Part shown: positions 36,570 through 44,754 of the stretch, one piece after another
Position numbering within the stretch: position 1 is the first letter of the stretch
Layout of the letters: every line of letters starts with the position of its first letter
From: Elusimicrobiota bacterium
Lineage (GTDB): Bacteria; Elusimicrobiota; Elusimicrobia; UBA1565; UBA9628
Reading direction: 5' to 3'
Length of the DNA stretch: 64,000 nucleotides
Assembly (NCBI GenBank): GCA_023213235.1
Contig: CP096137.1
Span: 2,466,908 to 2,530,907, forward strand
The notes under the pieces: generated by a model
The model's input: only the letters and a program-made list of their open reading frames with translations
Told to the model about the DNA's origin: nothing
The model's database searches: none
Position numbers and translations under genes: made by a program

Positions 36570-37241
36570 ATGTCCACCACCGACAAGCACTGGGCCAGCC
36601 GTCAGCCGGCGAAGCAGGACGAGGTCCGGGACCTCTTCGAGAAGGGGCTCGAATGGGCCATCAAGCGCAAGAAGGAGGTCGCCATCGGCCTCGCCGCCGC
36701 CGCCGTCCTCGGCGCCGCGGTCGCGCTCATGGTCGTCTCCCGCACCGCGCGCGAGAACGAGGCGTGGGACAAGCTCGCGATGGCCGAGGCGTACTCTTAT
36801 TATGGAAGGCCGCAGGAAGCCGCCGCCGCGCTCGAGGAAGTCTCGGCGCAAAGCGCCAGCCCCGCCGCCGCGGGCCTCGCCGGCCTGATGGAGGGAGAGC
36901 TCAAGCAGGCCAAGGGCGACCACGCCGCCGCGCTCGCCGCGTTCGCGAAGGCCGCCGACGCCTCGCCCGAGGCGCTGAAGCCGTTCGCCGCCGCGGAGAA
37001 GATCCTCGCGATCGAGGCCGCGGGCAAGGCCGCCGAGTGCGCGGCCGCCGCGCAGGGATTCCTCGACGCGCACGCCGACCATCTGCTGGCGCCCGGCGTG
37101 CAGGAGACGCTCGCGCGCTGCCAGGCCAGCTCCGGCCAGGGCGACGCCGCGCGCGCCACGTGGCAGAAGATCACCCTGCAGTATCCCGAGACGCCGTGGG
37201 CCGCGCGCGCCAACGCCAAGCTTCAAACGAGCACTAAATAA
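36570..37241 (+). CDS. Membrane-anchored TPR-like protein (YfgM-type)
   Basis: 223 residues. A cytoplasmic N terminus of about 35 residues precedes one membrane helix (VAIGLAAAAVLGAAVALMVVS). Then come TPR-like helices on the far side: AWDKLAMAEAYSYYGRPQEAAAALEEV, GDHAAALAAFAKAADASPEALKP and the end segment GDAARATWQKITLQYPETPWAARA. The plan matches YfgM-like ancillary factors of the secretion or outer-membrane pathway. It starts 26 nt after tRNA-Arg and may be co-transcribed with it. Confidence 0.7.
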   Translation: MSTTDKHWASRQPAKQDEVRDLFEKGLEWAIKRKKEVAIGLAAAAVLGAAVALMVVSRTARENEAWDKLAMAEAYSYYGRPQEAAAALEEVSAQSASPAAAGLAGLMEGELKQAKGDHAAALAAFAKAADASPEALKPFAAAEKILAIEAAGKAAECAAAAQGFLDAHADHLLAPGVQETLARCQASSGQGDAARATWQKITLQYPETPWAARANAKLQTSTK

Positions 37242-37307
37242 CACTAGACAGCATTCGGTGGAATACGCTACCGTGTTCCCGCCGAGTTGTATTTAGTTGA
37301 CGGTCTG

Positions 37308-37336
37308 TTGACAAAGCGAAAGACCTTTGCTAGATT
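37308..37336 (+). promoter_or_regulatory. Strong sigma-70 promoter of the major porin gene
   Basis: A consensus -35 TTGACA (37308-37313), a 17-nt spacer and TAGATT (37331-37336). This is the best -35/-10 pair in the window and, unlike most others here, it gives a long 5' leader of about 130 nt. Confidence 0.8.
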
Positions 37337-37393
37337 TCGTGCCGCAGTCGCAGTGAGGAGCCGCACAGAACTGGCGCTCCTGTCGTACGTAGG

Positions 37394-37440
37394 CCCCGCC
37401 GCAAGCGGGGTATGAAGCAAAAGTATCCCGCGGAAGCGGG
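37394..37440 (+). promoter_or_regulatory. Structured 5' leader with two hairpins
   Basis: Two stem-loops follow each other in the porin leader: CCCCGC/GCGGGG (37394-37410) and CCCGC-ggaa-GCGGG (37427-37440). GTATC and GATAC flank the second. They may stabilise the mRNA or control translation. No known riboswitch was recognised. Confidence 0.5.
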
Positions 37441-37473
37441 CTTACGATACAAACAAGAGAGGAACAAAGAGCA

Positions 37474-38936
37474 ATGAAAAAGCTCCTGGGAACGACGTTA
37501 GCCCTGGCCATGTTCGTGCCGGCCGGTGCGAATGCCGAGCTGTTGAAGAACCTTAAGATCAGCGGTCAGCTGGACATCCAGACGACCTCTGCCCGCAACG
37601 TTGAAGACTTCGTGACCCGCGGCAACCACGCCGCCGGTGGCTCCGGCCCCGGCGCCGCTGCCGCGAACAACGATCGCATCGGTTCCGCGTCCACTCGCGC
37701 GATGCTGAAGGCGGATTGGGACCTCCTCGATGACGTTCACGCTCGCGTGACGCTCGTCAAGGGCGCCGCTGAGATCAATGCCAACGGCCAGGCTCGCGTC
37801 TACGGCGCGGGTGCGCAGACGGTTCAGGGCGTGACGGACACGACGCTCGTGCAGGAAGCCAACGTCAAGATCGACAAGGTCTTCGGCGCGCTCGACGTGA
37901 CGGCCGGCCGCCAGTTCTACGGTGAGGAAGGCGATCTCATCGTTTACTACGGCCCGCGCGACAGCTACGGCCTGCGCGTGGACGCGATCGACATGTTCCG
38001 CGCCGACTGGAACGGCGAGCACATGTCCGTCACGGCCATCGCCGGCAAGACGGCGCACGGCGACGCGACTCCGACGCTGGGCACCAACGCCACCGATCGG
38101 GACTCCGCGACGGACCTCCGCGGCATCGTCGTCTCGTGCAAGATGCACGAGATGGTCAAGCCGTCTCTGTACGTCTACAACCAGGTCGTTCACGCCACGG
38201 GTGCCCTCGGCGCCTCCGGCGCGGCCGGTCAGGCTACCGCGGGTGGTAAGAACACCAACCTGTGGGTTATCGGCGCCAAGGCGAAGGTCGCCGCCGGCGG
38301 GCTGTCGGCGAGCGCTGAGCTCGCGGTCAACCGCGGCGAGGATCGCACGCTGGCCGACAACACGTCCTTCAAGGGCTGGGCGTTCCTCGGCAAGGCCGCG
38401 TACAAGGCCGACCTCGGCGACGTGGGCGCGATCACCCTTGGGGTGAGCTCGGCTACGGCACGGGCGATAGCAACGGCACGTGGCAGGGCAACCGGAACTT
38501 CCAGTCCATCAACACGGACTATCGTCCCGGCGGCATCTACGGTCGCTTCGATCGGAACGCTGCTGCCGTTCTCGGCGGCGTCGGTTCCGCGGCGGCGTCC
38601 AACGGCCTGTCCAACCGCATCATCTGGGGCGTCGGCGTCAAGGCCACCCCGACTGCGATCAACAAGCTGACGGTCGGCGCGGCGTTCTGGCGCTACGCGT
38701 TCAACCGCCTGGGCGACACTGGCGGCACGACGGCGGCCGCCGGCACGGGCCGCCACTCCCGCAACATCGGCTCGGAAGTCGATGTCACGGGCGAGTGGAA
38801 GCACTCCGAGAACGTGTCCTTCAAGGCCACGGCCGGAAGCTTCCTCCCGGGCCGCTACATCAAGGACATCTCGGGCGCGAACGCCGCGCTCAACCCGGTC
38901 ACCATGCTGGCCGGCGATGTCAACATCCGGTTCTAA
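37474..38936 (+). CDS. Major porin-like outer-membrane protein
   Basis: 487 residues after restoring one base in the GGGG at 38440-38443. A classic signal peptide (KKLLGTTLALAMFVPAGANA) precedes a beta-barrel-type sequence with many short amphipathic strands (LKISGQLDIQTTSAR; FGALDVTAGRQFYGEEGDL; INKLTVGAAFWRYAFNRLG). It ends in an aromatic F (NIRF), as in outer-membrane proteins. The strong promoter, GAGGA ribosome-binding site, different codon choice and downstream terminator all suggest high expression. The protein family is not one I can name. Confidence 0.75.
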
Positions 38937-38962
38937 GATCCTTTAGACCAAAGCAGAAAAGA

Positions 38963-38993
38963 CCCCGGGCCTAAACGGCCCGGGGTTCTTTTT
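38963..38993 (+). terminator. Rho-independent terminator of the major porin gene
   Basis: CCCCGGGCC (38963-38971) pairs with GGCCCGGGG (38977-38985), followed by TTCTTTTT. The next promoter's -10 box begins 3 nt after the T-tract. Confidence 0.9.
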
Positions 38994-38995
38994 GC

Positions 38996-39001
38996 TAGCA
39001 T
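38996..39001 (+). promoter_or_regulatory. -10 box (TAGCAT), probably leaderless
   Basis: TAGCAT ends 7 nt before the GTG at 39009 and abuts the porin terminator. Confidence 0.45.
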
Positions 39002-39008
39002 TTCGCCC

Positions 39009-40378
39009 GTGAGAAGGCCCCTCGCCCTCGCGGTTCTCGTCGCCTCGTGCGCGTCCTCCGCGCAGTCCGCGAGCCTCGACGTCACCGCCTCGTACAAGAT
39101 GAAGGCGGCCTCCTACTCCAACCTCCACTACAACACGGCCGACAAGAACTCGCACTCGTTCATCACGAACGACGCGCGCCTGAGCCTCGCCGTGCGCAAG
39201 ATCCCGCTCGAGTCGCGCGGCGGAGAGGACTCCACGATGGACCTCGCCGTCGGCCTGCGCGCGATCGGCGTGTCGGGGTCCACGACCTCCATCGCCTCGC
39301 CGTTCGACCGCGTCGCCTCGTACTACCCCAACGCGGACCTGACGCCGTTCATCGAGAACGCGTACGTGCGCGTGCACAAGCTCTGGGGCTACGCCTGGGA
39401 GGCGACGTTCGGCCGGCAGACCTTCAAGCTCGGCTCCGGCATGCTGCTCGACGACGACGGCGCCGGCCTCACGGGCGCGTCCGCGCGCGGCGAGCTGCCG
39501 TGGTGGGGGATGAAGCTCGAGGGCTTCCTCTTCAACGACCGCAACCCGCTCGCCTCGGCGCCCAACAGCCTCGACCTGCTCGGCCTCTCGCTCGACCTGC
39601 CGGGCGAGGGCGTCTGGCAGTTGAACCAGCTCATCGAGCGCGACCGGGCCAACCAGCTCGTCTACGGGTGCACGTACACGGGCAACCCCGAGGCCAACGG
39701 CTGCCGCGTGTCGAAAGCCTTCCGCAGCTTCACGAGCGTGCGCTACCAGATCAGCTACGGCCCCGTGGTGTTCGACGGCGAGGCCGCGATGCAGAAGGGC
39801 TACGCGACGCCGACCGGCCTCTCGCCGGCGCCGAACCACATCACCTACTCCGGCAACGCGCAGGTCGTGCGCATGAAGTGGAAGCAGTCGCTCTACAAGT
39901 CCGGCCAGGGCATCATGCGCATGTCCGTGGCGCGCGGCAGCGGCGACGATCCCGGCACGCCGACGCGCGACGAGGCGTTCTTCCCGAGCCGCGGCCATCG
40001 CCACAACGGCCTCGAGCGCGTGGGCTTCGGCGAACTGTTCGCCGCGACGCCCTACGACGCGTTCGGGGGAACTACTCCACGACCACCGCCAACGGCCTGC
40101 GCACGGGCGCCAGCGGCCTGGTCGTGGTCGGCGCCGGCTTCACGCCGCCGGCCTACAAAGGGCTGACGCTCGACATCGACTTCTTCCTGTACCAGGCGGA
40201 GCGGATCTCCTCCGGCCCCCGCACGCTCGGCACGGAGTGGGACCTGCGCCTGCGTTACCCGATCCGCGACCAGCTGAACATCGCCGCGACCATGGCCTAC
40301 TTCCGCGCGGGCAAGTTCACCGACCCCGGCCGCTCGGTCGCCCGCAAGTACGCCTTCGAAGTCTCCGGCCGCTTCTAA
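39009..40378 (+). CDS. Porin-like outer-membrane beta-barrel protein
   Basis: 456 residues after restoring one base in the G run 40065-40069, joining TPYDAFGG to NYSTTTANG. Signal peptide, then beta-strand-rich sequence (SLDVTASYKMKAASYSNLHY; YAWEATFGRQTFKLGSGMLLDDDG; LNIAATMAYFRAGKF) and a terminal F (VSGRF) as an outer-membrane insertion signal. The layout resembles alginate-export-type barrels, but the match is only general. It has its own short promoter after the upstream terminator. Confidence 0.75.
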
Positions 40379-40397
40379 CCTTCCGGCCTCCCCGGCC

Positions 40398-40523
40398 GGT
40401 GTCAGGCCTTGCACTCTTGCAAAGTTCGGACCCCGCGGCCTGAGTTCCTCGGCCCCTGAAAGAAGGGAGGGACCCCGAAATCCAGCCCCCGTTCCGACCC
40501 GCGCCCTGGGGTTTTAAGGCCTG
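40398..40523. repeat. Possible decayed transposon-end-like element
   Basis: GGTGTCAGGCCTT (40398-40410) repeats the outer end of the 16870 palindrome, and AAGGCCTG (40516-40523) is the complementary inner part. The interior is not palindromic. It may be a degraded copy. Confidence 0.3.
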
Positions 40524-40652
40524 TCGGAACCCCTGTTTCAGGCCCTGACCGCCCCCGGCCGGTCCGCGCCCCGCCTTGCCCCGTTTACGGTCGATTTTAG
40601 GGAGCCCCAGATCCGCTCGTTTGGGCCGCAAATCATCCGGCGACGCCACGCC

Positions 40653-40664
40653 ACTACTGATAAT
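40653..40664 (+). repeat. Direct repeat ACTACTGATAAT, left copy
   Basis: The exact 12-mer recurs at 41524-41535. The pair brackets the winged-helix gene and its control region. Confidence 0.5.
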
Positions 40665-40731
40665 CACTCGCCCCGGGACGAGCTGAAACGGCGTTCCCGA
40701 GAAGCGCGCGCCTCGACGGAGAACGGGGGAG

Positions 40732-40886
40732 TTATCCCCAAGGTTATCCCCGCCGTCCCGTCGTAACGCCGTCGTATATGTCTTATCGTTCTCGTATAAG
40801 ACAGACGTAAAGACATATATAAACGTCGATATGCCTCCGTTTAAGTTGTCCACGACATATCAACAGGCCATGGACGTTTATCCTGA
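40732..40886 (+). other. Cluster of DnaA-box-like words
   Basis: TTATCCCCA (40732), TTATCCCCG (40744), TTGTCCACG (40846) and TTATCCTGA (40878) differ by one to three bases from the DnaA boxes TTATCCACA or TTGTCCACA. They lie in the only clearly AT-enriched non-coding stretch of the region. They could be replication-initiator sites or chance matches. No dnaA or other origin-linked gene is nearby. Confidence 0.3.
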
Positions 40887-40891
40887 CATAT
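40776..40891 (+). promoter_or_regulatory. Operator-like array: four GACATAT boxes and two palindromes
   Basis: GACATAT occurs at 40812-40818, 40854-40860 and 40885-40891, and inverted at 40776-40782. Centre spacings are 36, 42 and 31 bp. TGTCTTAT/ATAAGACA (40779-40803) and ATAAACGTC/GACGTTTAT (40819-40881) form perfect inverted repeats among them. The last box runs into GATAAT, 6 nt from the ATG at 40906. This is what a multi-site operator or iteron set looks like. Confidence 0.55.
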
Positions 40892-40905
40892 GAGATAATC
40901 ACGCC

Positions 40906-41412
40906 ATGAACCCTCACCGCGTGCGCCTGAAGCTGCCCAACGGAGCCGAGCTCGAGGCCGAGGGCGACGCGGAGTTCGTGCGCGCCGAGCGCGAGGAGTT
41001 CGTGCTGCGGCAGACGCGGCTCGCGCAGCCGGCCGGAACGGGCCCGCAACGCGAGCCGCGCGTGGATTGGAACGCGGTGACCGAGGCCAAGAGCGGCGGC
41101 CTGGTGCTGCGCGGCAAGATCCAGGGCGGCGATAAGGCGGGCAAGGATGCCTGCCTGGTGCTTCTGATGGCCTCGGAGCGGCTCCTGAGCCAGCCGCGGC
41201 CCACGGCCACCTTGCTGGCCAAATGGCTGCGCGCCTCGGGGTATCCTATAGGGCGCATGGACCGGACCCTTCAGGACGCCGTGTCCCAGGGCGAGCTGCT
41301 GTCCTCCGGCTCCAGGAGATCCCGGCGCTACGAGCTCACGGCCTCGGGCAAGATCAAGGCGTTGCTCCTGGCCGAGCAACTGACGCTGACGGTCCTGGGC
41401 AAGCGCCCGTAA
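40906..41412 (+). CDS. Putative winged-helix DNA-binding protein
   Basis: 168 residues. The N-terminal part (VRLKLPNGAELEAEGDAEFV) is a short beta-type domain I cannot name. After a linker, the last 80 residues read as a winged helix: ACLVLLMASERLLSQ, TATLLAKWLRASGYPIGRMDRTLQDAVSQGELL, then the wing-like SRRYELTASGKIKALLLAEQ. The motifs are typical of small regulators, but no family is assigned. It stands alone between long non-coding stretches with repeated boxes directly upstream, so self-regulation or action at the nearby repeats is plausible but unproven. Confidence 0.6.
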   Translation: MNPHRVRLKLPNGAELEAEGDAEFVRAEREEFVLRQTRLAQPAGTGPQREPRVDWNAVTEAKSGGLVLRGKIQGGDKAGKDACLVLLMASERLLSQPRPTATLLAKWLRASGYPIGRMDRTLQDAVSQGELLSSGSRRSRRYELTASGKIKALLLAEQLTLTVLGKRP

Positions 41413-41483
41413 CGGGCGGCGCCCGAGACGCCGGCCTGGCCTTCGGCCGCCGGCTCAGACCAGCCCAACGACTCGCGGGGGCG

Positions 41484-41520
41484 AAAACCGGATTAACGCC
41501 ACGGCCAAGCTCCCGGTTTT
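41484..41520. terminator. Possible bidirectional terminator
   Basis: AAAACCGG (41484-41491) and CCGGTTTT (41513-41520) could pair across a 21-nt loop, giving a T-tract on either strand. The stem is short. Confidence 0.4.
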
Positions 41521-41523
41521 CCT

Positions 41524-41535
41524 ACTACTGATAAT
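41524..41535 (+). repeat. Direct repeat ACTACTGATAAT, right copy
   Basis: Exact match to 40653-40664. It continues into an AT-rich stretch (ATATTTATTATG) that is unusual for this genome. From here to 41690 no gene is visible. Confidence 0.5.
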
Positions 41536-41691
41536 ATTTATTATGTTACATTCGGACAGGGGCCTGACTCAATACACGTATCCAGAATAAACACGAAGTT
41601 CGAGCGATTTCCCTCGGAGCGACAACGCAAATTAACGCGAAACGGCACGGTTTGTGAGATATTCTAAATTAGCAGTCTAAGCCCCCTGGAA

Positions 41692-42260
41692 AGTTGGCAA
41701 AAATCCGGGGAGCTGGGATCCGACCGGCCGGCCGGACCCTAAAATCAGCTCAAAACTTGGCAAGAATCCGGGCAGCCGGGGTACCCCGAAATGAGGCCAA
41801 AAAAACCATGAAAGGACCCGGGGTTGGGTGCCCGAAAAGTTGGCTGGAATCCGGGTAGATTAAGGAAGCCGGGAGGGGTCGGGGTACCCCCGAAAAAACC
41901 ACCAAAGACCCTAGGGTACGGGAGCCGAAAAACCAGCCAACTTTCGGGGGATCCGGGGTCGGATGGGGACCCCCAAAAAAACCATGAAAGGACCTAGGGT
42001 CCGGAGCTCGAAAAACCAGGCAAGATTCCGGCCGGCCGGCAGCCGCGGGGGCATGCCCAAAAAACCATCAAAGACCCTAGGGTTTAGGAGCCGAAAAACC
42101 AGGCAAGATTTTGACCAACCGGCCGGAATCGGGGAGCCCCGAAAAAACCACGAAAGGAAAAAACCGGAAAACGGGCCGGACGGAAAAAACCATCAAAGGC
42201 AAGGCGGTTTTTCGGGACGGACCGCGGCCGAAAAAAGGCCATGGGACCGGCTCAATAGCG
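41692..42260 (+). repeat. Degenerate 83-bp tandem repeat with A-tracts
   Basis: Six to seven units. Each has a first module like GAAAAACCAGGCAAGATTCC and a second module like AAAAAACCATGAAAGGACC followed by CTAGGGT. First-module starts at 41926, 42009 and 42092 are exactly 83 bp apart; earlier units vary (81 and 93 bp). A5-A7 tracts at about 41895, 41930, 41978, 42013, 42061, 42096 and 42144 alternate 35 and 48 bp apart. Within it, AAGTTGGCTGG (41837) and CCAGCCAACTT (41933) are inverted. The 101-residue frame inside (41963-42268) only mirrors the repeat and is not taken as a gene. Confidence 0.75.
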
Positions 42261-42301
42261 GAAGGTAGGGACCTTAGGTGGTTTTTCTCGCGCCCGGCGA
42301 G

Positions 42302-42551
42302 CTACGCGGCGGGAGGGGCGGGAGGCAGGAAAAGACCGACGCCGATCGCGGCGTAGCCGGCGATCAGGAGGAAGGGAGAAACCAAGGCGGGGGCGTTCGC
42401 GCCGCGCGCGTCGGCGAAGGAGAGGAGGACGAAGCCGCTCACCACGAGGGCTCCCCCGCCCCCACAAGCGCCTTCCCCGGGAATCGAGGGGGCTCGACGG
42501 GGGCGTTTGCTCGGGGACCTTCGCCTTCATGGTGTTTTTGTTCTTCGCCAC
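42302..42551 (-). CDS. Small two-helix membrane protein
   Basis: About 83 residues after repair. A basic N terminus ([14 protein letters not shown]) is followed by a Pro/Ser-rich linker and then two hydrophobic helices: [17 protein letters not shown], and [22 protein letters not shown]. The frame breaks in the C runs at 42453-42465 and needs two bases added or one removed. The GTG start lies 2 nt after the lysA stop, which makes it the last gene of the long minus-strand operon. I do not recognise the family. Confidence 0.55.
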
Positions 42552-42553
42552 GC

Positions 42554-43744
42554 TCAGAGCTCCCCTCGCGTGAGGTCCGCGTAGGTCTCCCGCTTGCGGG
42601 CGAGACGGGCTTTCCCCCGTCCACGAGCACTTCCGCGGCGCGAGGACGCGAGTTGTATTGGCTGCTCATGGCGAAGCCGTAGGCGCCGGCCTTCCTCACG
42701 GCGAGAAGGTCCCCCTCTCGAGCGGGGGCAGGAGCCGCTGGCGCGCGAGGAAGTCTCCCGACTCGCAGACGGGGCCCACGACGTCCGCCAAGGTCTTTTT
42801 CCGGGGCGGGGTGCGACGACGTCGACGGGATGCCACGCGTCGTAAAGGGCGGGCCGCGGGAGATCCGTCATGGCCCCGTCGACGATGACGAAGCGGCGCT
42901 TCGAGGTGGTCTTGCGGTAGAGGACCTTCGTGAGCAGCAGGCCCGCGTCGGCGACGAGGTAGCGTCCCGGCTCGACGAGAAGGTCCAATTCGGGCTGGTC
43001 CTCGAAGGCGGCCTCGAGGGCGCGCGCCAACTCGCGCGGGTCCAACGGGGTCTCGTCCTTGTAGGAGATGCCCAGGCCCCCGCCGAGGTCGGCGAACTCC
43101 AGGGGTATGCCCGAGGCCTTCAGGCGGGCCGAGAGGGCCGCCACGGCCCGCGCGGCGCGCTTATACGGGGCGATGTCGGTGATCTGGGAGCCGATGTGGC
43201 ACTGCACCCCGGCGACGCGCAGGCGGCGATCCTTGGCCGCTTTGCGGTACAACGCGACGGCTTCTCCGGTCTCCACGCCGAACTTGTTCTCGGCGCGTCC
43301 CGTGGTTATATGCGGATGGGTCCGGGCATTTATATCGGGGTTGAGGCGGATGGAGACCCGCGCCTTCTTCTTTAAACGTCCCGAGACGCGCGCCAACGCT
43401 TCCAGCTCTTCGGCGGACTCGACGTTGAAGGCCTTCACGCCGGCGCGCAGGCCGAGGGCCATCTCCTCCTCGGTCTTTCCGACGCCTGAGAAAACTATTT
43501 TCTTGGGAACGAATCCCGCGGCGAGCGCGCGCGAGAGCTCGCCGCCGGAGACGATGTCCGCGCCCGCGCCGCAGTCCGCGAGGGTGCGCGCCACGGCCTT
43601 CGAGGAGTTGGCTTTGAGCGCGTAGCAGACGAGCACGCCGCGCGAGAACGAGCCGCGCAGGGCTCGGTAGCGCGCGCGGATCTCGTCGGCCGAGTACACG
43701 TACAGCGGCGTGCCCCAGCGGCGCGCCAGCGCCGCGAGGCTCAC
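42554..43744 (-). CDS. lysA: Diaminopimelate decarboxylase LysA
   Basis: 397 residues after three one-base repairs, all in its last third (42613-42617, 42711-42715 and about 42801-42811). PLP-binding Lys lies in [33 protein letters not shown] and [11 protein letters not shown] follow, and the repaired CESGDFLA and [14 protein letters not shown] are conserved C-terminal motifs. It makes lysine from meso-DAP, and dapB of the same pathway is at 60812. The GTG start overlaps the TPR gene stop. Confidence 0.9.
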   Translation of the reverse strand: MSLAALARRWGTPLYVYSADEIRARYRALRGSFSRGVLVCYALKANSSKAVARTLADCGAGADIVSGGELSRALAAGFVPKKIVFSGVGKTEEEMALGLRAGVKAFNVESAEELEALARVSGRLKKKARVSIRLNPDINARTHPHITTGRAENKFGVETGEAVALYRKAAKDRRLRVAGVQCHIGSQITDIAPYKRAARAVAALSARLKASGIPLEFADLGGGLGISYKDETPLDPRELARALEAAFEDQPELDLLVEPGRYLVADAGLLLTKVLYRKTTSKRRFVIVDGAMTDLPRPALYDAWHPVDVVAPRPGKRPWRTSWAPSASRETSSRASGSCPRSRGGPSRREEGRRLRLRHEQPIQLASSRRGSARGRGKARLARKRETYADLTRGEL

Positions 43745-44754
43745 TTCTTGGCCGCCGCGGCTTTCGCGGCCCTCTCCGCGTCGCGGCGGGCCTTCTCGGC
43801 GGCGGCGTCGGCCGTCTTCTTCAGGGCGGCGGCGCGGCGCGTCGCCTCCTTGAGGGCGGCGGTGGCCTTCGCGTCGCCGGGCGCGGCGCGCAGCGCGGTC
43901 TCCCACGCGACGCGCGCCTCCTCCCACTTGCCGAGCTTCTGCGCGGCCATCGCGAGGCCGGTCGGCGCGCGCTGCGGCTCGAGGCCGGGCAGGACTTCGG
44001 TGCCGACGGCGACGAAGTGGTCGTAGGCTTCCTGGAACTTGCCGGCCTCGAGGGCGATCTGCCCGAGGTAGAACTCGGCGCGGCGGGCGAAGTCGCCGCC
44101 GACGGCCTTGAGCTGGGCGAAGGAGGCCGACGCGCGGTCGATCGACTTGGCGCCCCACAGGCTCAGGCCGAGGTTCTCCTCGATGAGCGGGTCCGACGGG
44201 TCGGAGAACTTCAGGCGCTCGTACTGCCCGACGGCCTCGGGGAACAGGCCCATGCGGTAGTAGAGCTTGGCCGTCAGCATGCGCACTTCCTTGTCCTCGG
44301 GGTAGTGGCGCAGGAAGCGCTTGTACTCGGTCAGCGCGAACGGATACAGGCCCGTCTCCTGGTACATGATGCCCAGGCAGTAGAACACGCGCGGGTCGAG
44401 GGCGCCCAAGTCGCGCGCCTCCTCGAGGTCGCCGATCGCCTCGACGTACGCCTCCTTGCCCTTCTCGAACTTGAGCGTGCCGAGCTCGACGAGCGCGGCG
44501 ATGTCCTCGGGGTCGGCCTTGAGTCGCTCCTGCGCCGCCGCGATCTGCGTCGCGACCTGCGGAGGCGCCGGGAAGTCCGCCCGGCGCCGGGGCATCGGCT
44601 TCTCGCGCAGCGCGAAGTACAGCATCCCGAACAAGGCGGTCATCGCCACGGCGGCGGCGACCGTCACGTTCTGGGCGCTGAGCCAATCGCCGCCCCAGGC
44701 CCAGCGGCCCCGGACCGGCTTCAGGCGGACTTCTTCGGGCGCGCGAGCCGTCAT
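43741..44754 (-). CDS. Membrane-anchored TPR protein
   Basis: 337 residues. A short cytoplasmic N terminus is followed by one membrane helix (VTVAAAVAMTALFGMLYFAL). Then come six or more TPR units, for example ALDPRVFYCLGIMYQETGLYPFALTEYKRFL in two motifs, MGLFPEAVGQYERLKF and GKFQEAYDHFVAVG. An Ala/Lys-rich helical tail ends it. The ATG at 44754 overlaps the S1-protein stop by one base (TGATG). A role in envelope assembly is only a guess. Confidence 0.75.
   Translation of the reverse strand: MTARAPEEVRLKPVRGRWAWGGDWLSAQNVTVAAAVAMTALFGMLYFALREKPMPRRRADFPAPPQVATQIAAAQERLKADPEDIAALVELGTLKFEKGKEAYVEAIGDLEEARDLGALDPRVFYCLGIMYQETGLYPFALTEYKRFLRHYPEDKEVRMLTAKLYYRMGLFPEAVGQYERLKFSDPSDPLIEENLGLSLWGAKSIDRASASFAQLKAVGGDFARRAEFYLGQIALEAGKFQEAYDHFVAVGTEVLPGLEPQRAPTGLAMAAQKLGKWEEARVAWETALRAAPGDAKATAALKEATRRAAALKKTADAAAEKARRDAERAAKAAAAKK

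Noticed and set aside
37394..37440. Known riboswitch in the porin leader
   Set aside because: Only two simple hairpins are visible; no conserved riboswitch core sequence recognised.
41692..42260. CRISPR array
   Set aside because: Units are degenerate throughout with no constant repeat and variable spacer pattern, and no cas gene is near.
41963..42268. 101-codon frame in the repeat array
   Set aside because: Its own product repeats about every 28 residues only because the DNA repeats every 83-84 bp; basic, no start signal, spans degenerate units.
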